Origin: Taurinivorans muris
Lineage (GTDB): Bacteria > Desulfobacterota > Desulfovibrionia > Desulfovibrionales > Desulfovibrionaceae
Length of the DNA: 64,000 bases
Direction: 5' to 3'
Assembly: GCF_025232395.1 (NCBI RefSeq)
Contig: NZ_CP065938.1
Coordinates: forward strand, 1,240,001 to 1,304,000
The position numbers and the translations under genes are program-made. How positions within the stretch are numbered: the stretch's first letter is position 1; the number at the start of each line of letters is the position of its first letter. Below, in pieces: positions 10,208 to 18,951 of this stretch. The notes under the pieces were generated by a model, which saw only the letters and a list, made by a program, of their open reading frames with translations, was not told the DNA's origin and searched no databases.

Positions 10208-10852
10208 ATGAAACGATTTCTATTCACCTGTTTTTTTGCCTTCTGCTTGGTTTTTCCCGCACTTGCAGAAACTTCGCTCCTGCATGAAGTGGAACAAGCC
10301 TATCAAAACATGAAAAATTTCAAAGCGGAATTTAAGCAAGAACTGTTTCACCGTGAAAGCAACACCACCCAAACAAGGACGGGGACCCTCGAATTTATGC
10401 CCGAAACATTCATTTTTTGGGAAACAAACGCGCCAAATAGGGAACTTATCGTCTGCAACGACAAAGAAGTATGGAATTACCTGCCCGATGAAGAATTGGC
10501 TTACCACTATTCCCCGAAGGTACTGGATACGTCCCATGCGATTTTAAATGTCATCACAGGTCAAGCCAAACTTGAAGACGGCTTTGAAACCGAATTTCTT
10601 TCTGAAAATACGGAAAAAAACACGCAGCAATTCACCCTTTATCCGTTGGAACCCAATCCGCAGCTGACGGAAATCACATTAACCGTAAATACCAAAACAA
10701 AGCGTATTCAGAAAATTGTTGTGCTTGATTTTTTCGGCAACCTCAACACCATTGAATTTACAAATTTTAACGCAGACATAGCATTAAAAAAGAACCGTTT
10801 TTATTTATCTTTGCCTGATACGGTTGAGATTGAAGACCATTTCGGCGATTAG
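10208..10852 (+). CDS. lolA: Outer-membrane lipoprotein carrier LolA
   Basis: Periplasmic chaperone that ferries lipoproteins from the LolCDE complex to the outer membrane. The 214-residue protein has a clear signal peptide (MKRFLFTCFFAFCLVFPALA). The mature part shows LolA-like strands: YQNMKNFKAEFKQELF, GTLEFMPETFIFWETNAPNRELIVCNDKEVWNYLPDEE, and a final LNTIEFTNFNADIALKKNRFYLSLPDTVEI. Length is normal for the family. It follows eno by 44 bp. Confidence 0.9.
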   Translation: MKRFLFTCFFAFCLVFPALAETSLLHEVEQAYQNMKNFKAEFKQELFHRESNTTQTRTGTLEFMPETFIFWETNAPNRELIVCNDKEVWNYLPDEELAYHYSPKVLDTSHAILNVITGQAKLEDGFETEFLSENTEKNTQQFTLYPLEPNPQLTEITLTVNTKTKRIQKIVVLDFFGNLNTIEFTNFNADIALKKNRFYLSLPDTVEIEDHFGD

Positions 10853-10884
10853 AAAATACGCAGGAGTTCTGATACAATAAAGAC

Positions 10885-10909
10885 CATCGGCTTAGCCGGT
10901 GTTTTTTTT
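10885..10909 (+). terminator. Terminator after lolA
   Basis: CATCGGC (10885-10891) pairs with GCCGGTG (10895-10901), one G-U pair, loop of three, followed by eight Ts. It is one half of a convergent pair with the leftward terminator at 10926-10950. Confidence 0.75.
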
Positions 10910-10925
10910 GCACTCAAGCGACAAA

Positions 10926-10950
10926 CAAAAAAGGGCTTTTCAGCCCCTTT
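10926..10950 (-). terminator. Leftward terminator of the 10951-11385 gene
   Basis: Read on the minus strand, AAAGGGGCT pairs with AGCCCTTTT (nine pairs, one G-U) across a GAAA loop, followed by a T-run. It begins at the base after the stop codon. Confidence 0.75.
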
Positions 10951-11385
10951 TCAATATTTATGCACTATCGCTTCTGAAACTTCTTTCACGATTTTCAGCG
11001 GTAATTTTTCATAATACCATTGATACGCCAAACAATTTTTATCCGTTATACGCGTTTCAAAATCTTTCAGCAAATCAACCTCATCTCCGCCAAGGCTCGC
11101 CAGCCCCAAACGCAGCTGTTTTTCCCTGATCAACATGACGACATCTTCATATAGGGTTACGCAATCATCTGCGGTTATGCAGTCAAAAGGCATTTTCAAA
11201 AATTCTTTGAAATGATTTTTAAAATAATGGTCGCAAGACGGACAATCCTTTCCAATATATTTTTCAAATAATTCCGCCTCATCCGCCAAAACAGAAATAG
11301 CCTTCGCAAGCACTCTATATTCATCCATGGGATACAAACATTCTTTGCACTTATGCATGGAATCCATAATTTTCTTCGTATACAT
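10951..11385 (-). CDS. Small Cys-containing protein of unknown function
   Basis: A 144-residue soluble, mostly helical protein. It has two CxxC-type pairs (HKCKECLYP at 12-18; KDCPSCDHYF near 46-52) and further Cys residues (FDCITADDCVTLYED). This pattern suggests a metal or redox site, but I do not recognise a family. The start ATG at 11385 is preceded by CGGAG on the minus strand. It stands alone between the lolA terminator and the AT-rich flank of the gtr locus. Confidence 0.65.
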   Translation of the reverse strand: MYTKKIMDSMHKCKECLYPMDEYRVLAKAISVLADEAELFEKYIGKDCPSCDHYFKNHFKEFLKMPFDCITADDCVTLYEDVVMLIREKQLRLGLASLGGDEVDLLKDFETRITDKNCLAYQWYYEKLPLKIVKEVSEAIVHKY

Positions 11386-11441
11386 ACCGTTCTCCGTTTT
11401 TTTGGTTAATATAACATTTCAAATAAAAATACCAGCAATTT

Positions 11442-11465
11442 TATCAAAAATTAATTTATTTGATA
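11442..11465. repeat. AT-rich inverted repeat in the gene-free gap before the gtr genes
   Basis: TATCAAA (11442-11448) and TTTGATA (11459-11465) form a perfect seven-base inverted repeat around an AT-only spacer. The whole interval 11386-11588 is very AT-rich and I see no gene in it. It could be an operator or simply AT-rich DNA. Confidence 0.4.
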
Positions 11466-11588
11466 ATTACAATGAAATACCAATAATAATTATCACAACA
11501 AAGTATAAAAACAAGAAATCAAATATTTAATACCACAAAATGCATTGAAACACATTTCTGCATTTTTACGCAGGCAATCTAAAGAAAA

Positions 11589-11990
11589 TCATTTTGAACG
11601 ATTAAAAGCAAAATATTTAAATAAGACGAACGTGCACAATGTTGTTAAAACTATTGCAATCAGTTGCCCGATAAGAACAGGAAAAGCGAAATATTGAACA
11701 ATCAGTTCCAAAGAAAGGGCGTTTATCCCATATCCGACGGACCATGAAATCATGCATTTCACATATTCTTTCAGCCAATTTCCCTTTGTTTGAAAAACAA
11801 TGGTTTTTTGCAGCACAAACGAAATAAAAGAAGAGAAAAACCAGGAAGCAAACAAGCTCGCCTGATAATTCTCTTCTCCTGACACCTTAATGAATAACGT
11901 AAACAATAAAAATGAAATAAGCGTGTTGCATATGCCGACAAACACAAATTTCATAAGCAAACGGCATCTATTTATCAGACTTTTACTCAT
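11589..11990 (-). CDS. gtrA: GtrA-family membrane protein (flippase-like)
   Basis: A 133-residue protein with four membrane helices and the GtrA-family opening (LMKFVFVGICNTLISFLLFTLF), including the conserved GxxNT; it ends with a final helix and a basic tail. GtrA proteins are thought to flip undecaprenyl-phosphate-glucose across the inner membrane. It starts four bases inside the end of the upstream 760-residue gene (ATGA), so the three gtr genes form one leftward operon. The locus is visibly richer in A and T than the flanking genes, which suggests acquisition by transfer. Confidence 0.85.
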   Translation of the reverse strand: MSKSLINRCRLLMKFVFVGICNTLISFLLFTLFIKVSGEENYQASLFASWFFSSFISFVLQKTIVFQTKGNWLKEYVKCMISWSVGYGINALSLELIVQYFAFPVLIGQLIAIVLTTLCTFVLFKYFAFNRSK

Positions 11991-14269
11991 TCATTTTCCA
12001 AGTGTTTTTCTTCCATAATTTTTAAAATCGCTTTCAACACCTCATTATCAAAATTAATAAAAATATACTTGTCCTGAACCAAGACAAAATCATTTTTAGG
12101 CCATTCTTTCATATTCTTCAATAAAGAAAAATACGGAACCAATTCCGTTAATAAGGTATCGACTGCTTTACTATGGGCTATAAAAACTTCTCCATTATAC
12201 GTATAGAGTTTATACGTCTTGTTCACATTTAAATCAGAATGGTAATATTTTGCAACATATGAAAAATGATATTCAAACAAAGGCATAGTCATAAAAGAAG
12301 ACTCATTCCATTTTCTTTTTTCTTTATACCATGTTAAAACATTTGATTCAAAATTTCCTAAAACAATAACTTGATATTCCCGATCATGAATATACAAAGG
12401 TGAATTTTCAATTTTTTCAAACACTGTTTCAAGCACTTTTTGTTCATGCTCAAAAGAAATTTTCCATAACTTTTGTGCATCATACAGCCTATAAATATTC
12501 ATAGGCAAAAGAAAAATTAAAAATACGATTAATATATTCTTTGCCCATACAAATTTACTTTTTAAAATAACAGCAACAAAAAAAGCAAACAAAAAGATAA
12601 CCCCATAAAAACTAACTCTTATCAGCCTCAAATCATTACCTAAAATAAATATTACAGCATTTGCAGCTAAAGGTAATAGGCATACACCAAAAACAGCAAG
12701 AAACAACTGAAAAATTTTTAATGAATGATATCTTATTTGATAAATAAACAACACTAAAAGAGCAAAAATATCGATAATCAATAATACCCATACAACGTTG
12801 CTATCGTAAAAAGGAACTGTATCGCTTAAATGACTGAAACTGCATTCTACAAGTTTCATAAACTGGTCAAGAGATCCGCCCAATAAATTCGTTGAAACGC
12901 TATATTCCAAAGCGTCAGCCCAAACCACTCCCGATACAATCAAAAAATGAATAATCACCTTAACAGTAATCAGGCTCAATACAATACAAAAAAAAGTTCT
13001 TATAACTTTTTTAAACAATAACTGTATGGATTGTTCTTCAAAACAATACATAACTATAATTTTTCCCAAAAACACAATTGCTATTGTATTTATTGCAGGA
13101 GCATATATTCCGAATGCAAAAACAAACAGCAAATAAGCTGAAAAAAAATAAAAATATGATTTTTTCTCTAATAATATCAAAGCAAAAATAACAATTGCCG
13201 GCAGCCATAAATGAGAAATCACATCAACACCGAAATAACACCAATAAATAACCAGCGGATTTAATACGACAACCAAGGAAAGAACCAAATAATTAAAAAA
13301 TGTCTTGGGTACATTCCAATAATATGCCAACAAAATCCCGGTAAACGAAAAACCGAATAACGCAAAAGAAACATTGACAATCGGAAGCAGTCTTCCTCCT
13401 AACAATTGATTGAATAAATAATTTGTATAGCGTCCATTAAACAAGGAACTTTTTCCCCACATGCCATCGATCAAATAAGACCAATCATGGTTTCCCCAAA
13501 GAAAATGCACATTATAATATAAAAACACAAGGTTCAGAATTATGAAAACAGTCCAAAACGTCTTTCTGTATACCCCGTCGATAGCATGATACTTCTTTAT
13601 GATGACAGTATCCCATTCATAATTGTTTATCAAACATTGCATTTTCTTTGGAAGATTTTTTTGAAAGAATTTTTCTGCAAATTTCTCACAGCAAATAAGC
13701 ACTGCTTCAATTTTTTCACGCCAGCAAACGAACAATACTGTTATTGAAAACAATAACGCGGCGATACCTGTTATAAATTCCGGAAGATAAATATTTCTCA
13801 GCATGAATTTTGTCTTATACTGGACAGTGAGGGAAAGACCTTGTTCTTTTTCCGCCGGTACGGAAACCACATACGGGCGTTCGAACCATACGGTCTGTTT
13901 TTTAGCATTATATGATTTTCCGTTTACGGTAATTTTTTTTATATCAACAGAAAATTTAATAACATTGTCACCGTCTTTTTTTTGCCGGCTGTACAATTTT
14001 AACTGGACAGCTTCATTGCCGGTATTTTGAAAATAAACGGTTTTTGTCCGATATAAAAATGTCGAAGGCAGGCTGACAGTAAAACTTCCGTCGTTATTTT
14101 CATCAACGGCAATGCCTTCTTCCTGCTCATCGGCACTTACACGTATCGGATTGTCCGCTGCAATATCCAAAAAAACAGTTTCATTGATATTACTGTGATA
14201 TAATAAAAACAAACCGGCAAGCAATAAAAAAAGAGCGGCAAAAGTTGCTAAAAACTTTTTTTGAAACAT
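11987..14269 (-). CDS. GtrII/GtrC-like membrane glucosyltransferase
   Basis: A 760-residue protein with about ten or more membrane helices. The segment NHDWSYLIDGMWG ... FNGRYTNYLFNQLLGGRLLPI (near 262-300) is the conserved acidic/GR region of the glucosyltransferase GtrII family. These enzymes transfer glucose from the lipid carrier to O-antigen at the periplasmic face. Unusual is a beta-rich, probably periplasmic domain (about 30-160) between the first and second helices. A soluble C-terminal domain (about 620-760) follows the last helix. Its place between gtrB and gtrA supports the role; the acceptor glycan cannot be inferred. Confidence 0.75.
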   Translation of the reverse strand: MFQKKFLATFAALFLLLAGLFLLYHSNINETVFLDIAADNPIRVSADEQEEGIAVDENNDGSFTVSLPSTFLYRTKTVYFQNTGNEAVQLKLYSRQKKDGDNVIKFSVDIKKITVNGKSYNAKKQTVWFERPYVVSVPAEKEQGLSLTVQYKTKFMLRNIYLPEFITGIAALLFSITVLFVCWREKIEAVLICCEKFAEKFFQKNLPKKMQCLINNYEWDTVIIKKYHAIDGVYRKTFWTVFIILNLVFLYYNVHFLWGNHDWSYLIDGMWGKSSLFNGRYTNYLFNQLLGGRLLPIVNVSFALFGFSFTGILLAYYWNVPKTFFNYLVLSLVVVLNPLVIYWCYFGVDVISHLWLPAIVIFALILLEKKSYFYFFSAYLLFVFAFGIYAPAINTIAIVFLGKIIVMYCFEEQSIQLLFKKVIRTFFCIVLSLITVKVIIHFLIVSGVVWADALEYSVSTNLLGGSLDQFMKLVECSFSHLSDTVPFYDSNVVWVLLIIDIFALLVLFIYQIRYHSLKIFQLFLAVFGVCLLPLAANAVIFILGNDLRLIRVSFYGVIFLFAFFVAVILKSKFVWAKNILIVFLIFLLPMNIYRLYDAQKLWKISFEHEQKVLETVFEKIENSPLYIHDREYQVIVLGNFESNVLTWYKEKRKWNESSFMTMPLFEYHFSYVAKYYHSDLNVNKTYKLYTYNGEVFIAHSKAVDTLLTELVPYFSLLKNMKEWPKNDFVLVQDKYIFINFDNEVLKAILKIMEEKHLENE

Positions 14270-14288
14270 AGTTTTTCACCTAAAAATT

Positions 14289-15230
14289 TTATTCGTCAAT
14301 ATTTATCAATTCATCAACAATATAGAGAGGTCTGTTTTTAACTTCTATCATAATCCTGCCGATATATTCCCCCATAATGCCTAAAGCTATGAGCTGAATA
14401 CCCCCGAAAAACAGAAGCAAAATAACCAAAGTCGGAAAACCTTGCACCGGATCGCCCCAAAGAATAGTTTTTATCAAGAAAAACAAGGCAATAACAAAAG
14501 AAACAAAAGCAATCCCCCCGCCTAAATAGGTCCAAACCCGAAGCGGCAGCGTGGAAGAGCCTGTTATTCCGTCCAACGCCAAATTCCATAATTTCCAAAA
14601 ATTGAATTTTGAATTTCCTGCAGCTCTGTCGGCATGGTTATACAATACGGGACAAGATTTATAACCGACCCAATTAAAAATTCCTTTCATGAAAAGATGT
14701 TTTTCCCGGATTCTTAAAACAGCATTGACGACTTTTCTGTCCATCAAACGGAAATCCGCGGCATTATACGGAGCTTTTTGCTCTGAAATCAAATTATAGA
14801 ATTCATAGAATTTTTTAGACAAAAATCTTCTGAGGCGTCCTTCATTTTTTCTGTTTTCCCTTACGCCGTAAACAATATCATAGCCTTCTTCCCATTTGGC
14901 AAGAAACGTTTTTATGGTCATCGGCGGATTTTGCAGGTCAACGTCAATAGGAATCACCGCATCTCCGGAGCTGTATTTCAATCCGGCATATAACGCCCTT
15001 TCCTTGCCGAAATTTCTTGAAAAACTGACAACTTTTATTCTGTTATCTTCTTCAGCATATTTTTTCAATATGTCCAGCGTATTGTCTTTGCTGCCGTCGT
15101 TCACGCAAACAATTTCATATTGATACGGACATTCGGCTAAAAATTTCCTCATTTCAGCGAAAAAAATATCAATAGCAGCCTCTTCGTTATACATCGGGGC
15201 TATGATTGAAATAAGCGCCTCTTCGTGCAT
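14289..15230 (-). CDS. gtrB: GtrB-type undecaprenyl-phosphate glycosyltransferase
   Basis: Family 2 glycosyltransferase that charges undecaprenyl phosphate with glucose (or a related sugar) on the cytoplasmic face. The N-terminal GT-A domain shows ISIIAPMYNEEAAI, VNDGSKDNT (nucleotide-binding DGS), FSRNFGKERALYAGL and IDVDLQNPP (the DxD-like site). Two C-terminal membrane helices (about 235-300) and the GEYIGRIMIEVKNRP ending are typical of GtrB. The 313-residue length is normal. It is the first gene of the gtr operon, and its upstream region contains the TA repeat. Confidence 0.9.
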   Translation of the reverse strand: MHEEALISIIAPMYNEEAAIDIFFAEMRKFLAECPYQYEIVCVNDGSKDNTLDILKKYAEEDNRIKVVSFSRNFGKERALYAGLKYSSGDAVIPIDVDLQNPPMTIKTFLAKWEEGYDIVYGVRENRKNEGRLRRFLSKKFYEFYNLISEQKAPYNAADFRLMDRKVVNAVLRIREKHLFMKGIFNWVGYKSCPVLYNHADRAAGNSKFNFWKLWNLALDGITGSSTLPLRVWTYLGGGIAFVSFVIALFFLIKTILWGDPVQGFPTLVILLLFFGGIQLIALGIMGEYIGRIMIEVKNRPLYIVDELINIDE

Positions 15231-15293
15231 GGTTTTCTCCCCTTTGCAGCAAACTGATTTTATCCGAAAAAATAGATTTGGAGCATAATTTAA

Positions 15294-15325
15294 ATATATA
15301 TATATATATTACGAAGAAAAATCAA
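15294..15325 (-). promoter_or_regulatory. Possible gtrB promoter containing an (AT)8 dinucleotide repeat
   Basis: On the minus strand a TTGATT hexamer (15325-15320) is followed, after 17 bases, by TATATA lying inside an eight-unit AT repeat (15294-15309), about 65-80 bases upstream of the gtrB start. If this is the promoter, slippage of the repeat would change the -35/-10 spacing. The rest of 15231-15440 is AT-rich with no gene. The promoter call is tentative; the repeat itself is plain. Confidence 0.45.
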
Positions 15326-15440
15326 GGATTTTTTTTGAATTGAAAGAATATGAGAAATAGACAACATTTTCTGATTTTGCTAAAAACAAAAAAGAAATAA
15401 AAACATACCGCAATAAAAAAAGGAAAAGATTGTATTTCTT

Positions 15441-16184
15441 ATGAATGAACTGTCAGCTTTTTTATATTTCTTCATAGGGCTTGCCGTAATTTTCGGAGGA
15501 ATTTTAAGAGGCATTTCAGGTTTCGGCTTTTCTCTGACCCTTATTGTCGCTTTAACGTTCTTTCTGCCCCCTTTGCAAGCGACAGCCCTTATTTTCATTT
15601 GGGAAATTTCCGCCAGCATTCTGCACCTGCCCTTTGTTTGGAAACATGTGGACTGGAACGCTTTAAAATGGCTTTGTGCGGGATGTGTTCTCGGTACGCC
15701 CCTCGGCGTTTATTCCCTCATCCTCATTCCGCCAACCCCCATGACAGTGCTTATCAATGCGACAGTTATCGTTTTAAGTATCGTCATGCTCAGAGGCTAT
15801 ACGCTGAAAAGAAACCTCAATGCTTTTGAAATCATAGGAACCGGCACAATTTCCGGGATTATCAACGGTGCGTCCGCAAATGGCGGACCGCCTGTCATTC
15901 TGCTTTTCTTCTCAAGCCCTGCCGGAGCGAATGTAGGACGAGCCTCGCTTATCGCCTATTTTCTCTTTACGGACTGTTTCGCCTCTTCCGTTTTAGCGGC
16001 GCAAGGACTTATGGGCGTTGAAATCCTCATCACGGCGCTTTGCTACATTCCCTGCCTTGCCCTTGGAATTTGGATAGGCACAAAACTCTATCACAAAATA
16101 GACGAACAAAATTTCAAACGTTTTGTAATGCTTTTGCTTATTGTCATTTCCGCCGTGGGCTGTGTCAAAGCGTTGCTGTCATGA
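15441..16184 (+). CDS. TauE/SafE-family membrane transporter
   Basis: A 247-residue protein with about eight membrane helices arranged as two related halves. The conserved first-half GILRGISGFGFSL and second-half ISGIINGASANGGPPVILLFF correspond to the TauE/SafE signature. Members are linked to export of sulfite, sulfoacetate or other sulfur-containing anions. That would suit a sulfur-metabolising organism, but the substrate cannot be read from the sequence. It is divergent from the gtr operon and ends at a bidirectional terminator. Confidence 0.85.
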   Translation: MNELSAFLYFFIGLAVIFGGILRGISGFGFSLTLIVALTFFLPPLQATALIFIWEISASILHLPFVWKHVDWNALKWLCAGCVLGTPLGVYSLILIPPTPMTVLINATVIVLSIVMLRGYTLKRNLNAFEIIGTGTISGIINGASANGGPPVILLFFSSPAGANVGRASLIAYFLFTDCFASSVLAAQGLMGVEILITALCYIPCLALGIWIGTKLYHKIDEQNFKRFVMLLLIVISAVGCVKALLS

Positions 16185-16226
16185 ACACAGCCCGCTGCTT
16201 GGCGTTTTTTTGTGCTCAAGCGTATA

Positions 16227-16255
16227 AAAAAAGGTTTCCTTTCGGAAACCTTTTT
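16227..16255. terminator. Bidirectional terminator between the TauE-like gene and yedF
   Basis: AAAAAGGTTTCC (16227-16238) and GGAAACCTTTTT (16244-16255) are perfectly complementary around a five-base loop, giving a T-run on both strands. It fits the convergent orientation of the flanking genes. Confidence 0.85.
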
Positions 16256-16292
16256 CATTTCGCAAAATGTTCTTTTGCAAAACTTCCTTATT

Positions 16293-16973
16293 TTACGGAC
16301 GGATGACTTTATCCGCCAAATCAAGGGTTGTGACAATATCGAGCATATTGGTCGTTTCGCCTATTTTCTTCTGCTCGACAAGCCCGAAATGGCTTAAGCA
16401 CGTTCCGCAAACATTAATTTTCACGCCCTGCGCCGCAAGATTTTTCAAACTTTCAAGATTTTTTCCCTCCTGCGCAGCCAAACGAACCCCGCCGTTCACC
16501 ATTATGATTTGCCAAATATGCATTTCCGAAAGGGTTGCCAAAAAATTTTCCATAAGCTTGGCTCCGAGTTCATCATCGCCATGTCCGAGCCTATCTGTCG
16601 CAAGAAGGACAACGGTTTTGTTTTTATTGTCATAACTCAGATAATCGGCATAACTTTCACCATTTTTCAAAAACATGGGGTTTTTATTGAAAATTTCCGT
16701 ATCTTTCAAAAAATGGGTCTTTTCAAAACCGGGAACAGGATCAGGCATTGTGCTGTCAACCTGTTCAAGGAACAATTCAAAAAGGCTGTCCCCTTTTTTA
16801 TCCACTTTGGAAACAACATACCCGTTATTGTTCGCATAGCGGGTTATATTTTCAACAGCGGGCTGATTATCCACAATAACGGCAAATTCCGACGGATTTT
16901 GTTTTTCAATCAATTCTCTGGTACGAAGCACAGGTTCCGGACAGGCAAGCCCTTTACAATCTAGTTTCTGCAT
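16293..16973 (-). CDS. yedF: YedF-like TusA/DsrE-domain protein (selenium-linked)
   Basis: A 226-residue protein. The N-terminal TusA-like domain (about 1-75) has the CPxP motif (DCKGLACPEPVLRTRELIE), where the Cys carries sulfur or selenium. The C-terminal DsrE-like domain (about 115-226) contains a Cys-x-x-Cys (NVCGTCLSHFG). This two-domain form matches the family often found near selenium metabolism genes and thought to handle selenium; no other selenium gene is in this window. It lies 25 bp downstream of der in the same direction. Confidence 0.85.
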   Translation of the reverse strand: MQKLDCKGLACPEPVLRTRELIEKQNPSEFAVIVDNQPAVENITRYANNNGYVVSKVDKKGDSLFELFLEQVDSTMPDPVPGFEKTHFLKDTEIFNKNPMFLKNGESYADYLSYDNKNKTVVLLATDRLGHGDDELGAKLMENFLATLSEMHIWQIIMVNGGVRLAAQEGKNLESLKNLAAQGVKINVCGTCLSHFGLVEQKKIGETTNMLDIVTTLDLADKVIRP

Positions 16974-16998
16974 AACAACCTCTTCAAAACTGTTTTTA

Positions 16999-18849
16999 TC
17001 ATTTTTGCTTTTTCAATGCTTTTTTCAAAGAACGGCTTTGCGGCGAATTCGGATTTCGCAAAGCTGCCTTTATTGTCGTTCTTTTGCTCGGCTTCGCTTT
17101 CGCCTTGCCGGCGCCCGCTTTTTCCTGTTTCTCTTCTTTTGGCTCAACAGATTGGGGGTCCGCTTTCAATTCCGGCAAATCATTTTTCTTTTTGGAGCCT
17201 TTCCCGCTGTTTTTGGTATGGGAAGAACGCAAATGCACGCGCATGGGCGCATGCTCGATAGAAAATAAACGGCGGAGCGATTTTTCCAAATACCGCAAAT
17301 ACGATTCCCCGACCCTGTCCGCGTCGTTCACAAAAAAAACAAACGTCGGCGGTTCGCTTTCCGCTTGGGTCAAATAATAAAATTTGGGGCGCACACGCCG
17401 AACCACAGGGGGCTGATGTTTGGTCAAAACAATATCCATAGCCCGGTTGAGCTGTCCGGTGCTTACACGCACGCCGCATTCTTCCTTTATTTGTTCCGCC
17501 ATGGGCAAAAGCATTTTCAAGCCGTAACGGTTTTTAGCGGAAGTCGGCATGACAGGCACATGCTGACAAAACGCCAAGGTTTCGGAAAACTGTTTTTGCA
17601 GCGCTTTCCTCGCAGGAGCAGGCACCAAATCCATCTTATTCAAAATAATGAGAAAAGGCGTTTTACGCTCGTCAAGAAGTTCCACAAGCCTTTTATCCTG
17701 CGCCGTCAAACCTTGCAGGGCGTCAATCACCAAAAATGTCACATCCGCTTTGGTGGTGCTTTTTAAAGATGAATTAACAGAAAAACGCTCCACCGTATCA
17801 AAAATCTTTGAACGACGCCGGACTCCTGCCGTATCCACAAAAACATACTTTTTTCCGTTCCAAAGCAAAGGCACGTCAACGCTGTCCCGAGTCGTTCCCG
17901 CCAAATCGCTCACAATCATACGCTCTTTTCCCACAAAAGCGTTCAAAATAGAGGATTTTCCGGCATTAGGCCTGCCCAGCAGACAAATCTTCAAAGGACC
18001 CTGCTTTTGATTTTTTTCCCTTTGGAGCTGCGGCAAGTCCAAATCAATGTTTTCACTTTCTTCATCTTCGCCGCTCAAAGCAAATTCCTGCTCTGCTTCA
18101 ACATCATTTCCTGACTGCAAAAATTCCGCTTCGGCAAAATCGACAAGATAATCTTCCGGATTTTCATTTTCAAAACCGGTATCCGCATAATCAGTATTTT
18201 CTTCCTGATTTTCGGCATGATTTTCTTCTTTTAATGCCCGTTTATCCGCTTTGTTACCTTTTTTCCGGACAATTTCCTCATCTTCTTCCTGCAAAGCGAT
18301 TTCTTCTTCGTCAAAATCCGGCAATTCGGGAAGCAAATCGACCATCAGACTTTCCAAATACCGAATTTGATTGCCATGTTCGGCGGAAACCGCCACAAGA
18401 GGAAAACCGAGCACATGAAAATCGGAACACATCAGCTCTTCTTTTTCCATGCCGTCCACTTTGTTGACAATAAGCAAAACCGGCTTTCCAAGCTTGCGGA
18501 TATAGGCTGCAATATGCTCGTCAAAAGGCATGAGCCCGTCACGTCCGTCAACCACCAAACAAATCGCACACGCTTCCTGCATGGCTTCTTCAGCCTGCCG
18601 CAAAATTTCCTTTTCAAAACCGCGTATGCCCTCGGGACCCTCCGCCACCTGCGAGTGGCTGTCAAGCGTGATTCCGCCTGTGTCAATCAAAACAAAAGGA
18701 CGGTGGAACTTGCTTTTTACCGTACCTTCCATTCTGTCGCGCGTTATGCCCGCCCTGTCGTGGGTTATGGCGCGGTTGCTCCGGATAAGTCTATTGAAAA
18801 GGGTTGACTTGCCCACATTGGGACGCCCCATTAAGACAATTTTATACAT
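16999..18849 (-). CDS. der: Ribosome-assembly GTPase Der (EngA) with long acidic linker
   Basis: Tandem-GTPase needed for assembly of the large ribosomal subunit. The first G domain begins MGRPNVGKSTLFNRLI and has DTGG and NKVD; the second has LLGRPNAGKSS (about residue 290), DTAGVRRRSK and NKMD. A KH-like domain follows and the tail is highly basic (Lys/Ala-rich, about 555-616). The linker between the G domains (about 180-285) is long and strongly acidic, making the protein 616 residues against roughly 440-490 usually. I chose the ATG at 18849 (GAGG upstream) over a GTG two codons earlier. Confidence 0.93.
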   Translation of the reverse strand: MYKIVLMGRPNVGKSTLFNRLIRSNRAITHDRAGITRDRMEGTVKSKFHRPFVLIDTGGITLDSHSQVAEGPEGIRGFEKEILRQAEEAMQEACAICLVVDGRDGLMPFDEHIAAYIRKLGKPVLLIVNKVDGMEKEELMCSDFHVLGFPLVAVSAEHGNQIRYLESLMVDLLPELPDFDEEEIALQEEDEEIVRKKGNKADKRALKEENHAENQEENTDYADTGFENENPEDYLVDFAEAEFLQSGNDVEAEQEFALSGEDEESENIDLDLPQLQREKNQKQGPLKICLLGRPNAGKSSILNAFVGKERMIVSDLAGTTRDSVDVPLLWNGKKYVFVDTAGVRRRSKIFDTVERFSVNSSLKSTTKADVTFLVIDALQGLTAQDKRLVELLDERKTPFLIILNKMDLVPAPARKALQKQFSETLAFCQHVPVMPTSAKNRYGLKMLLPMAEQIKEECGVRVSTGQLNRAMDIVLTKHQPPVVRRVRPKFYYLTQAESEPPTFVFFVNDADRVGESYLRYLEKSLRRLFSIEHAPMRVHLRSSHTKNSGKGSKKKNDLPELKADPQSVEPKEEKQEKAGAGKAKAKPSKRTTIKAALRNPNSPQSRSLKKALKKQK

Positions 18850-18951
18850 ATACACCTCATCGGGGGTGAAAATTATTTTAATAATAACATTCTGTTTTAG
18901 CTATATCTTTTTTTTATTCTTTTGTCTATTCTTGAAAGAGAGCAAAAATTT

